Assembly: GCF_900156375.1 (NCBI RefSeq)
Contig: NZ_FTNK01000009.1
Coordinates: 186,001-250,000 of the forward strand
Direction of reading: 5' to 3'
Source of the DNA: Paenibacillus macquariensis
GTDB taxonomy: Bacteria; Bacillota; Bacilli; Paenibacillales; Paenibacillaceae
Length of the DNA stretch: 64,000 bases
Shown piece by piece: positions 1-7,634 of this stretch (position 1 is its first letter; every line of letters starts with the position of its first letter). A model generated the notes under the pieces. The model saw only the letters and a list, made by a program, of their open reading frames with translations, made no database searches and was not told the origin of the DNA. Position numbers and translations under genes: made by a program.

Positions 1-1
1 C

Positions 2-397
2 CCGCTAGTTGGAGAATCAGGTCTTGAAGTGAACCGTGGACGTGCAAGCGTTAATGAACATCTTCAATCTATTTCTCACCCAGACGTATTTGTTGTAGGA
101 GATAGTGCAGTATTCTTCGGTCCAGAAGGACGTCCTTATCCTCCAACAGCACAGATCGCTTGGCAGATGGGTGAACTTGTTGGGTACAACCTATTCGCTA
201 AGTTGAATAATAAATCTATGGAAGCATTCTCTCCAATTGACTCTGGAACACTTGCAAGCTTGGGTCGTAAAGACGCAGTTGCAACGATCGGAGCTAACGG
301 AACGCCTCTTAAAGGAATGCCTGCTTCTCTTATGAAAGAAGCAAGTAATATTCGTTACTTGTCTCATATTAAAGCATTGTTCACATTGGCATACTAA
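2..397 (+). CDS. Type II NADH dehydrogenase-like FAD oxidoreductase, C-terminal part
   Basis: The reading frame is open from the left edge, so only about the last 131 residues are present and the start lies outside the window. The stretch VFVVGDSAVF is the FAD-binding 'GD' motif near the C-terminus of pyridine nucleotide-disulfide oxidoreductases. It is followed by the PPTAQIAWQMGE segment typical of type II NADH dehydrogenases (Ndh/YumB/YutJ group), in which this region packs against the flavin and quinone site. The tail ISHIKALF-like end fits a peripheral membrane anchor. Family knowledge: these enzymes pass electrons from NADH to menaquinone without pumping protons. A strong terminator follows directly, so this is the last gene of its transcript. 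The exact paralogue cannot be told from the fragment. Confidence 0.85.
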   Translation, partial: PLVGESGLEVNRGRASVNEHLQSISHPDVFVVGDSAVFFGPEGRPYPPTAQIAWQMGELVGYNLFAKLNNKSMEAFSPIDSGTLASLGRKDAVATIGANGTPLKGMPASLMKEASNIRYLSHIKALFTLAY

Positions 398-427
398 TAG
401 AATATTCCATTATGAGTTAAATAATTA

Positions 428-478
428 ACAGTAAGCCGAGGGTGATGAATTCATCACCTTTAGGTTTACTGTTTTTTT
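428..478 (+). terminator. Intrinsic terminator after the NADH dehydrogenase
   Basis: An outer stem (428-437 with 463-472, one G-T pair) encloses a perfect 18-bp palindrome at 441-458, and a run of seven T follows. It separates the NADH dehydrogenase from the small membrane protein gene. Confidence 0.8.
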
Positions 479-521
479 GTTTATGGTAAAATTTACAATA
501 GTAGGAATGGGGGCTAAATAA

Positions 522-827
522 ATGGTGATTGGCAATTTCGTGAAATTGACGCTTGATGTAGTCAGAAATATTATATATTTAATTATTTCCTTATTCTTTC
601 TTGGGATGATCGAGAAACCTATTTTCGGAAATGAAGGCATTCAGAGCTTACCTACTTTAGGGTTATTGCTTATTGCCAACTTGGCTTTGATCTATGTATT
701 CCATCGTAACTTTTTATCTTCACATACCTTTTATAAACCGCACCAGAAACCTAAATTACCTCGTAATACAAGCATATTAATAGGCATTGCATCCGTTGCA
801 GTTATCGTGAGTGTTCCGTTCTTATAA
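522..827 (+). CDS. Small integral membrane protein (YuiB-like?)
   Basis: This 101-residue protein has about three hydrophobic helices: roughly residues 12-30, 43-60 and 84-100. They are separated by a charged stretch rich in His, Lys and Pro. A GGGGGCT purine-rich site lies about 10 nt before the ATG. It sits directly downstream of an NADH dehydrogenase gene and has its own terminator. In Bacillus a small membrane protein of similar size, YuiB, is encoded near the type II NADH dehydrogenase genes, so YuiB kinship is possible but not shown. No catalytic motif is visible; function unknown. Confidence 0.6.
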   Translation: MVIGNFVKLTLDVVRNIIYLIISLFFLGMIEKPIFGNEGIQSLPTLGLLLIANLALIYVFHRNFLSSHTFYKPHQKPKLPRNTSILIGIASVAVIVSVPFL

Positions 828-828
828 T

Positions 829-868
829 AAAAGGGGATCAATCAATATATTTGGATGGTCCCCTTTTT
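829..868 (+). terminator. Intrinsic terminator
   Basis: The stem AAAAGGGGATCA pairs with TGGTCCCCTTTT (one G-T pair) and ends in a T-run, just after the stop codon of the small membrane protein gene. The next 250 bases up to greA hold no recognisable gene. Confidence 0.8.
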
Positions 869-1117
869 ACAAATTAATTAACCTGAAAAGAAAACAGAAT
901 AGAACAAGGAGCAAGTGTAGAGAATAATGTTGTAGATCGCATGCCCGAAAACAAACATACATACATAGTTCAACAAATTTTTAATATGATTTAGTATAAA
1001 ATAGCCTCTATTTTACCAATGAAGTCCTTTTAGATCCAACTTTTTCGTTGTAGTTAATAACAATTTAAGTGGATATAGGTTAGAATTGAATAAGAAAGTA
1101 AAATAGGAGTTGTAAAC

Positions 1118-1597
1118 ATGGCTAAAGAAGAAGTAATTGTAACGAAAGAAGGATTGACCAAGTTAGAGGATGAACTAAGAGATCTTAAGACAGTTAAGCG
1201 CAAAGAATTAGCAGAACGTCTTAAGTTAGCTATTAGTTACGGCGATTTGAAGGAAAATAGTGAATACCACTCTGCTAAGGACGACCAGTCCTTTATGGAG
1301 ACAAGAATAAAGATATTGGAAAAGATGATCACGAAAGCAACGGTTATCGATACTGTGAGTTTAGATCTCTCCGTTGTTAGTGTGGGTTCTATTGTCATTC
1401 TGAATGATATTGAATTCTCAGAGCAAATCAATTATCAAATTGTTGGACCTGCTGAGGCAGATGTATTGGATAATAAGATATCGTATGAGAGTCCATTGGG
1501 TAAAGAACTTTTAGGCAAAAAAATAGGCAGTGTTATCAATGTAGCCGCACCTATGGGAATCATTAAATATGAGTTACTTGAAATTAAGTCATTATAA
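1118..1597 (+). CDS. greA: Transcription elongation factor GreA family
   Basis: The product is 159 residues, the normal length for GreA. Residues 1-80 form the N-terminal antiparallel coiled coil (MAKEEVIVTKEGLTKLEDEL). The tip motif is YGDLKENSEYH, whose Asp and Glu are the conserved acidic residues that reach into the RNA polymerase secondary channel. Residues 85-159 form the FKBP-like C-terminal domain. Family role: stimulating cleavage of backtracked RNA so that stalled RNA polymerase resumes. The gene is monocistronic with its own terminator. Many Bacillota carry more than one GreA paralogue, so this may be a second copy rather than the main one. The last residues (YELLEIKSL) differ somewhat from the classical GreA end. 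Confidence 0.88.
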   Translation: MAKEEVIVTKEGLTKLEDELRDLKTVKRKELAERLKLAISYGDLKENSEYHSAKDDQSFMETRIKILEKMITKATVIDTVSLDLSVVSVGSIVILNDIEFSEQINYQIVGPAEADVLDNKISYESPLGKELLGKKIGSVINVAAPMGIIKYELLEIKSL

Positions 1598-1605
1598 TAA
1601 TAGAG

Positions 1606-1642
1606 AAAATCCGTCACCTTGTAGTAGGGGACGGATTTTTTT
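1606..1642 (+). terminator. Bidirectional intrinsic terminator between convergent genes
   Basis: An AAAATCCGTC stem pairs with GACGGATTTTTT around a short loop. A-rich and T-rich flanks on both sides suit termination of greA (plus) and of the amidohydrolase transcript (minus). Confidence 0.78.
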
Positions 1643-1654
1643 GCGTTCACTCAT

Positions 1655-2518
1655 TTAACCATTTAATAATTTCTCAAGCTTAGGGAATACACGAAGTGCA
1701 TTACTATAGAATACTTGCTCCCAATAGGCTTCGGGAATTAAATTCTTTACGAAGCGGATGTAGGAATCCAAAGGGACAAGTGGCCAATCCGTTCCAAATA
1801 CTAATCTATCGTATCGTTCAGCGAATACGATAGCACGACGGAAATGATCTGTATAGGTTTGCTCTTGCATCATACGTTCAACCTTAGCATCGTCACCTAC
1901 AATCCAACCTGATAGATCAGCATACAGATTCGGATTTTTCTCTAATAAGGCTGCTGCATCCATAACCCAAGGATCGCCCAGATGGCACATCATGAAAGTA
2001 ATGTCTCGATGTTTCAGGAATGTCTCCTCCATAGAGAGTGGGTGGGAGTATTTCAGTAAGCCGCTGTCGGAGTATGTCAATCCTCCATGAATGACGATAG
2101 GTAAGTTATAAGTGGATGCTAGTTCATAGATCGGGTCATAAATCGGATCACCCACATAGTAGTGATAATAACCAGCATACAATTTGATACCCACTACATG
2201 ATCCTGCTGAAGTGTATGTTCTAGCTCCTCTAGTTGATTGCCATCTCTCAGCGTTAACGGATTAATGCCGACACAAGTATATAGATTGGGTGGTAACTTC
2301 TCGCTCAGATCAAGCATCATAGGATTAGCTGCTGCATAATCAGGAAAAGCACCGGGTATCGTCTCAGTTACGCCCATGCCTACGCCTGCGATAACACCTG
2401 CCCGCTTAAATTCTTCTTGTAAGCCTGCTGCTGAATAATCGATATGTGCCAAAGTGCGGGCGGTATCATGAAAGGATTCTATGTTGGAATAATGGATATG
2501 TGCATCGATAATTTTCAT
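1655..2518 (-). CDS. Amidohydrolase family 2 metal-dependent hydrolase
   Basis: The 287-residue protein begins with MKIIDAHIHYS, whose DAHIH is the first metal-binding HxH of the TIM-barrel amidohydrolase superfamily. Later come VIHGGLTYSD (metal-ligand His after strand 5), MMCHLGDPW (strand 6) and VFGTDWPL (the catalytic Asp at the end of strand 8). This set is typical of Amidohydro_2 (PF04909), which includes decarboxylases and lactonases acting on small carboxylates; the substrate here is unknown. The start has a GAGAGGGG site 8-9 nt upstream. It lies 13 bp downstream of the GNAT fusion gene on the same strand, so the two are probably co-transcribed. Confidence 0.85.
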   Translation of the reverse strand: MKIIDAHIHYSNIESFHDTARTLAHIDYSAAGLQEEFKRAGVIAGVGMGVTETIPGAFPDYAAANPMMLDLSEKLPPNLYTCVGINPLTLRDGNQLEELEHTLQQDHVVGIKLYAGYYHYYVGDPIYDPIYELASTYNLPIVIHGGLTYSDSGLLKYSHPLSMEETFLKHRDITFMMCHLGDPWVMDAAALLEKNPNLYADLSGWIVGDDAKVERMMQEQTYTDHFRRAIVFAERYDRLVFGTDWPLVPLDSYIRFVKNLIPEAYWEQVFYSNALRVFPKLEKLLNG

Positions 2519-2531
2519 GGGTTAACCCCTC

Positions 2532-5500
2532 TCATGATTGCGTTGTGAAACGGATATCGAACAAATCACTGTAAACATGATCAGGGACAATCTGATCTCC
2601 AATGGTATAGAACTGTGGTTTGGCAAATTGAGATTCGCCGACCTTAACAAGTAGTTCTTCAATAACGGTAGAAGACATCGCATGTGTATTCACAAATGCA
2701 TAACATACCTCTAAATCTGGATGAGTGACAAGTGTCAGTCGCTCTGCATGTTCCGAAGATCCATATTGCACGATACCTGAGGTCTCGATATCATATTGGA
2801 TTCGGCCAGCCTTATAGACCAGAGGATCACCTTGCATACCGTTCAGGTGAACTCGGCTATTCTTCAGATCCTCACTAGCTTTGAAGAAGCTAGAAGTAAT
2901 CATTCGAATAGGCGGTAGATGAGCACCAGTGAGTTGTTCTATCATGATAACATGACATACGACGGGCGCTCCAGGCAATAGCATATAATGGTGATGGAGA
3001 ATGAGTCCCCTATACTTCTCATTATTAGTAATCGTTACACTCATACGAATACCAGACCATTCATTTCCTTTATTATCTGTAAGTTGCGTAAAGGAAGTTG
3101 TTCGTGATTCTTCCATCAGACTTAGGAGAGAGCTCCAACGGAAGCTAGTAGCGATGCCCCCTAACCATGGATTCCACCAAGATTTCGGTCCAACCTGTGG
3201 GAAGGAAGAATCTAACCATTCTCGTCCTTGATGTGTGATCGAGAAAAGGGAAGGTGCAAATGCTGGACTAGCCTGAATCCGTAGCGTACCATTGTCTGCT
3301 GTGAATACCTCTAAGCCTTGTTCGATGGAAGTCTCACATTGAACCTCTGCATGTGATATAGGGAATATAATCTTTCTTCTCTTTGTCTCAAAGGGTTCGA
3401 AATTCAATTGTATGTCGACGACATCAACCTTATGATCACCGTTAACATGAAGTGGAAGAGTGACTTGGGATAGTTGCTGTTCACTTGCTACAGTGAGACT
3501 ATCTGAAACAAAGCTATTCAAGTCTGATGAAACGGTTACTTGCCCATCCAGATAAATCGTTGTTCTCTCCTTCAGAGTGACTTGAAATGAGTCTTTTACA
3601 AAAGGATTTCCATCGTTAAGCGAACAAGTAAGATGCTCCGAAGTTCGTAGTTGCTTCGAATTCTGTTCCTGCATAGCGAAGGCACGGAGATCCCGCCAAT
3701 CTGCGAACGTTCCCACCATAATACAAACGGGTTCCGTCTCTATGACTTGCCCTGCATGAAGCTTGCCAAGTGGATGTTCGATGGCGAAGACCCAACCGTC
3801 TTTCATCAATTGTTGGCTTGCAGGCCAACTGATGCCATGATTTGATAATCCACGATAAGCGAAGAACCAATTCTCCATAATCAATTTGAAATCCCAGTAA
3901 TCCTTACTGGAAGCATCCACACCTTGCCGTAGATCGAGGTAATCTCCATCATAGGGAATCACATTGTTCATGATATCGTGCATTATTCCTTCACGGAGTA
4001 TCAAATCGCAAGCCATCGATACGTCTGATGTGTTCTGTACGCGATAATGATGTTTGACGATGCCGTTACCATGAAGTTTCGTAATAGCCACCAGGAGAAT
4101 GGCCTCATAAGCTGGCATAGTATAGTGTGCTTCCATAACCATAAGTTGCTGTTCTGTATATTGGGTTACATGGATGGGGCGATTCTTTACGAACTCATTC
4201 GAAAAAGGCAGACCCAATTTAGGAAAGGTCAGTTCAGTATCGTGAATCTCTTTGCCATCCTGAGCAACAGTAGTATTATTGTTCAATTTATTCAAATGGA
4301 CGGAATAGCCACCATTACAAATGATCCACTCGGTTTCCGTCTCCCCTCCGAACATGGCAGTATGCCCTTGGAAGAGCGCATTTAGCTCTCTATGGACGAC
4401 GATTTGTTCGTTACCTATAACTGCTAATAGCTCAATAGATTGTTTCAAAACGCCATACTCATTTAGAGTAGCAGTGATTGGAACGGTTCTACGACCTTTA
4501 GCAGGAATAGTGGTCTCGATATGACGTTGTTCGAAGGAAATCATAGATGTTGTAGGCATATCGAACGAAAAGACAGTCTCCTCATTAAATCCGTTCTCGA
4601 TCGTTAAGAATAGCTCCATTTCTTGCCCAACATAAAATGCATGATTAGCAGATTCAAGTGTGAGAGTAGCGGGATATGTAGGGACAATACCGACTTTAAA
4701 TACGGTCTTAAGACCGTTAATGCTTAGCTCAGCCTCCACAACGGGATGATTCTGCCAAGGGTTCTGCTCTTCTTCAATCGGGTGGACTCTAAATTGTCCT
4801 TTAATGACATCGGTTCCAGTAACTACGCGAGATTCGCTTAAATCGAACTCGATCTGCTTATTGCTTACACCATGCACTTCAACGGTTAAAGGAACGTTGT
4901 TCTTGCTAATAAGTTCGTAGACAATCTCGTAGTTTTTGCCGAAAGGAAGACTGTGATTTACTACGGTTGCGGAAATAAGATAATCATCGGTCTCAATGAG
5001 TCGAAGCCCACGGCCTGTACGTTCATACTCCATTTTCAAATATCGTCCATCTTTATTCCATTCATATGTGAAGTAGTCAAAGCCATTTTCTTTGCGACCA
5101 TCTGGCTCAACAAGAAGAACACGAGTGCTAGCTGTATACCAGTCAATATCGTTGAAATAGGCTCGGACGGGCTCCGTTTGAAGAACGGATGGAATGAAAT
5201 TCATGAGATGCGTCATGTCGTCACGCTTTTCCCAGAAGAATCCGGATTTCTTATAGGTAGGAACGGCTTTCGTATTTCCCGGCCACGTATGAAGATCGAG
5301 TCTCGACCAACCGAGATTTATCGTCTCCTGCAATGCACGAAGCACAAGTGTCTTACCTACTTTACGACCATGGAAATCAGGACGTACGTTTAATAACGGA
5401 ATATACAGAGCACCTTCATCATCTTTATAGTGAGAGAAACTGCAATAACCAACAACCTCATCATTTACTACGGCAAGAAACACTTTAATATGGGTACTGT

Positions 5501-5651
5501 TGTTATGCTCAGAGAGGATGGTTTCTTCTGTTCTGACAGCATTATCTCCACCCCAGCTATCTCTGCTTCGGTTCCACATATCAGCCAGTGATGCAGCATA
5601 CTTTGGTTCATATTCTACAATGGTCACTTGATCCATATTCGTATGTGTCAT
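2532..5651 (-). CDS. GNAT acetyltransferase fused to a very large beta-rich region
   Basis: I place the start at the ATG 5651-5649 because AGGAGG lies a few bases upstream. A longer in-frame version beginning at 5705 has no such site. The product is about 1039 residues. Residues ~5-160 are a GNAT N-acetyltransferase: VGYCSFSHY core strand, then VRPDFHGRKVGKTLV, the acetyl-CoA pyrophosphate-binding loop, then YKKSGFFWE. The remaining ~850 residues have no signal peptide or membrane segment. They read as successive beta-sandwich modules: an Ig-like stretch at ~300-430, then a large region with motifs such as PAYEAILLVAI and SWWNPWLGG, reminiscent in style of mutarotase-like sandwiches. I do not recognise the family. 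It is likely cytoplasmic and co-transcribed with the amidohydrolase. The fusion is far longer than an ordinary GNAT enzyme (~150-200 residues). Confidence 0.75.
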   Translation of the reverse strand: MTHTNMDQVTIVEYEPKYAASLADMWNRSRDSWGGDNAVRTEETILSEHNNSTHIKVFLAVVNDEVVGYCSFSHYKDDEGALYIPLLNVRPDFHGRKVGKTLVLRALQETINLGWSRLDLHTWPGNTKAVPTYKKSGFFWEKRDDMTHLMNFIPSVLQTEPVRAYFNDIDWYTASTRVLLVEPDGRKENGFDYFTYEWNKDGRYLKMEYERTGRGLRLIETDDYLISATVVNHSLPFGKNYEIVYELISKNNVPLTVEVHGVSNKQIEFDLSESRVVTGTDVIKGQFRVHPIEEEQNPWQNHPVVEAELSINGLKTVFKVGIVPTYPATLTLESANHAFYVGQEMELFLTIENGFNEETVFSFDMPTTSMISFEQRHIETTIPAKGRRTVPITATLNEYGVLKQSIELLAVIGNEQIVVHRELNALFQGHTAMFGGETETEWIICNGGYSVHLNKLNNNTTVAQDGKEIHDTELTFPKLGLPFSNEFVKNRPIHVTQYTEQQLMVMEAHYTMPAYEAILLVAITKLHGNGIVKHHYRVQNTSDVSMACDLILREGIMHDIMNNVIPYDGDYLDLRQGVDASSKDYWDFKLIMENWFFAYRGLSNHGISWPASQQLMKDGWVFAIEHPLGKLHAGQVIETEPVCIMVGTFADWRDLRAFAMQEQNSKQLRTSEHLTCSLNDGNPFVKDSFQVTLKERTTIYLDGQVTVSSDLNSFVSDSLTVASEQQLSQVTLPLHVNGDHKVDVVDIQLNFEPFETKRRKIIFPISHAEVQCETSIEQGLEVFTADNGTLRIQASPAFAPSLFSITHQGREWLDSSFPQVGPKSWWNPWLGGIATSFRWSSLLSLMEESRTTSFTQLTDNKGNEWSGIRMSVTITNNEKYRGLILHHHYMLLPGAPVVCHVIMIEQLTGAHLPPIRMITSSFFKASEDLKNSRVHLNGMQGDPLVYKAGRIQYDIETSGIVQYGSSEHAERLTLVTHPDLEVCYAFVNTHAMSSTVIEELLVKVGESQFAKPQFYTIGDQIVPDHVYSDLFDIRFTTQS

Positions 5652-5807
5652 TTGGAACCTCCTAATATATTCTAATGAGATTATTCTAACTGAATAGTAA
5701 GTCAAAAGGGAAGCGCGTCGATGACGTTAATCATATGAATGATGTTTTATTATCCCATTTAAGTATAAAATAGCATTAATCATTCTTAAGACTATTTGGA
5801 GGTTATC

Positions 5808-6368
5808 ATGTCATTCAAGCTCATTGTATTTCAAGGACCGAGTGCCTCGGGGAAAAGCACACTTCAAGCACTACTGGATATCCCTAAGGTCGTTACATGG
5901 ACTTCTCGCGCATCTAGGGAAGGAGAGGTGAATGGGGTAGATTATCATTTTGTGACAAAGGAAATCATGTGCAAGATGTTTGAAGAAGGTAATATGCTAG
6001 AAATGACGGAGTACCAAGGTAATTATTATGGGACGTCGATGTTATCCATTAACCAAATCATGAACGGACAGCAATTGAATTCAGTGGTTATGGATGCCAA
6101 GGGAGTAAAGATACTCAAGGAGAGATTCCACGATAGAATTCTAGTGATAGGTGTTACGGCTGATAAAGAGCAATGTAGATTACGATTGTTATCGAGAAAT
6201 ACGGATGACAAGGACGTAACGCGTCGTCTTGCAAGTTATGAGGAAGAAGTGAGTACCCTCTCTCAATGTGATCTCGTGATATACAATACGGAGGAGAACA
6301 GGGAAAAGGCGAAACGAATGATAAGTTATATTAAGCGAGGGTTGGTGGAGAACAGTGAGCTTTTATAA
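5808..6368 (+). CDS. Guanylate kinase-like P-loop nucleotide kinase
   Basis: The ATG at 5808 is preceded by TTTGGAGG at 5795-5802, which favours it over the in-frame TTG at 5796. The 186-residue product has a Walker A, GPSASGKST, near the N-terminus. It continues TSRASREGEVNGVDYHF, the GMP-binding 'SR.R.GE..G.DY.F' signature, and EMTEYQGNYYGTS, matching the 'E...Y.G..YGT' element of guanylate kinases. Expected reaction: GMP or dGMP plus ATP to GDP or dGDP. PhnN is a distant relative, but the intact GMP signature argues against that identity. The stop codon overlaps the start of the dGTPase gene, so the two form one translationally coupled unit. Bacillus-type genomes usually have a separate essential gmk, so this is probably a paralogue. 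Confidence 0.75.
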   Translation: MSFKLIVFQGPSASGKSTLQALLDIPKVVTWTSRASREGEVNGVDYHFVTKEIMCKMFEEGNMLEMTEYQGNYYGTSMLSINQIMNGQQLNSVVMDAKGVKILKERFHDRILVIGVTADKEQCRLRLLSRNTDDKDVTRRLASYEEEVSTLSQCDLVIYNTEENREKAKRMISYIKRGLVENSELL

Positions 6369-7587
6369 TCAGGAGACAATGGATTACGTTCAAGAGAGCA
6401 TTCCTAAGTTGGACAAGTTGAATTTCCGCTTGCACGATATGGGAGATGACGAGCGAGGAAGAGAGGACTATTCACGCGATTATGCACGTGTGTTATATTC
6501 AGCATCCTTTCGAAGATTACAAGGGAAGATGCAACTTCTCGGCATAGATAACAATCACTTTTTTCGTAATCGATTAACACACAGTATGGAAGTTGCACAA
6601 ATTGCAAGAGGACTAGCTATGGATCTTAAGCTTGATACGTTTGTTGTTGAAGCTTGTTCCCTTGCGCATGATTTAGGGAATCCACCGATCGGTCATTATG
6701 GAGAAAGAGTATTGGGAGAACTTGTCCAAGATATTGGGAGCTTTGAGGGCAATGCTCAGACCCTTAGGATACTCATGAAATTAGAGAAGAAGCATTATAG
6801 CTATCAGGGCCTAAATCTCACATTCAGGTCTCTGCTAGGGGTTGTGAAATATTTCAACCAATATAATAGTGGTGAGAATAAGAAGTTTATATATGACGAT
6901 AATTATCTAGCTATACAAGAAGTTTTAGATAGGCTTAAATTAACGGCTACAGATGCATGTACTATTGATATGCAAATTATGGACTTAGCGGATGAGATTG
7001 CGTATGCTGCCCATGATTTAGAAGATTGCCTGAGTCAGAATTTATTTTCAATTGATGAACTCCTGTATGAATTTAAAGTACATGAAGCTTATCGTAGTGT
7101 TTCTAGTGTGCTAGAAGGTATTATTCAGCATTGTACAACATTTGCATCACAAGGCACTCGACTGAAATCTTCCGAGGAATATTCATTTCTGTTTAGAAAA
7201 GAATTGACCTCCAAAATCGTAAATACATTAATCAGAGACATTACATATAACGAAACGTTAGGGAGATTAAGCTTTAATCAGTATGGGGCTCTGTCTTCGG
7301 GACTAAAAAAAATGGTCTTTCATATGATATTGCGCAAACCTTCTGTCCAAATGTATGAGAAAAAAGGCGAGAAGGTATTGAGAGGTCTTTACACCGTATA
7401 TAACGATGAGAGCTTTAATAAAGATCTACAACTGCTTCCTCCAGAGTACAGAGTGATTGACGAGAATACGGATAAAAGACGGAACATTATAGATTTTATA
7501 TCGGGTATGATGGATAGCTTTGCCGTTCAAGAATATTCGAAATATTATGGAGAAAATGTTAGCTTGTACACGATAAAGCATGAATAG
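6355..7587 (+). CDS. dGTPase-like HD-domain triphosphohydrolase
   Basis: This 410-residue protein carries SRDYARVLYSASFRRLQGK, the conserved opening of deoxyguanosine triphosphate triphosphohydrolases. The HD metal site follows: NRLTHSMEVAQ (His), ACSLAHDLGNPPIGHYGE (His-Asp) and later ADEIAYAAHDLED (Asp). Family reaction: dGTP to deoxyguanosine plus tripolyphosphate. The start is either GTG 6355 (GGTGGAG 4 nt upstream) or ATG 6379 (AGGAG 3 nt upstream); I cannot decide between them. The GTG version overlaps the guanylate kinase-like gene by 14 nt. Two guanine nucleotide enzymes in one operon suggest a role in setting dGTP/dGDP levels. Family members elsewhere have been tied to phage defence by dNTP depletion, but nothing here proves that. 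Confidence 0.85.
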   Translation: MSFYNQETMDYVQESIPKLDKLNFRLHDMGDDERGREDYSRDYARVLYSASFRRLQGKMQLLGIDNNHFFRNRLTHSMEVAQIARGLAMDLKLDTFVVEACSLAHDLGNPPIGHYGERVLGELVQDIGSFEGNAQTLRILMKLEKKHYSYQGLNLTFRSLLGVVKYFNQYNSGENKKFIYDDNYLAIQEVLDRLKLTATDACTIDMQIMDLADEIAYAAHDLEDCLSQNLFSIDELLYEFKVHEAYRSVSSVLEGIIQHCTTFASQGTRLKSSEEYSFLFRKELTSKIVNTLIRDITYNETLGRLSFNQYGALSSGLKKMVFHMILRKPSVQMYEKKGEKVLRGLYTVYNDESFNKDLQLLPPEYRVIDENTDKRRNIIDFISGMMDSFAVQEYSKYYGENVSLYTIKHE

Positions 7588-7590
7588 AGA

Positions 7591-7630
7591 AGATAGAGGG
7601 ACAAAGAAATGCCCCGTCTATTTATAAAGA
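7591..7630 (+). terminator. Weak hairpin between convergent dGTPase and sgrR-type genes
   Basis: ATAGAGGG at 7603-7610 pairs with CCCGTCTAT with one bulge, followed by TTATAAAG. It lies exactly between two convergent genes, but the T-run is poor. Confidence 0.35.
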
Positions 7631-7634
7631 ATGC

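Noticed and set aside
4953..5393. A 146-codon plus-strand open frame inside the GNAT fusion gene
   Set aside because: It runs antisense through the well-supported GNAT region, has no ribosome site and shows no recognisable protein pattern.
5808..6368. The guanylate kinase-like gene as the missing phnN of the C-P lyase pathway
   Set aside because: It keeps the complete GMP-binding signature (SR..GE..G.DY.F and YGT), lies about 30 kb from the phn genes and is coupled to a dGTPase, so guanine nucleotide metabolism is more likely.
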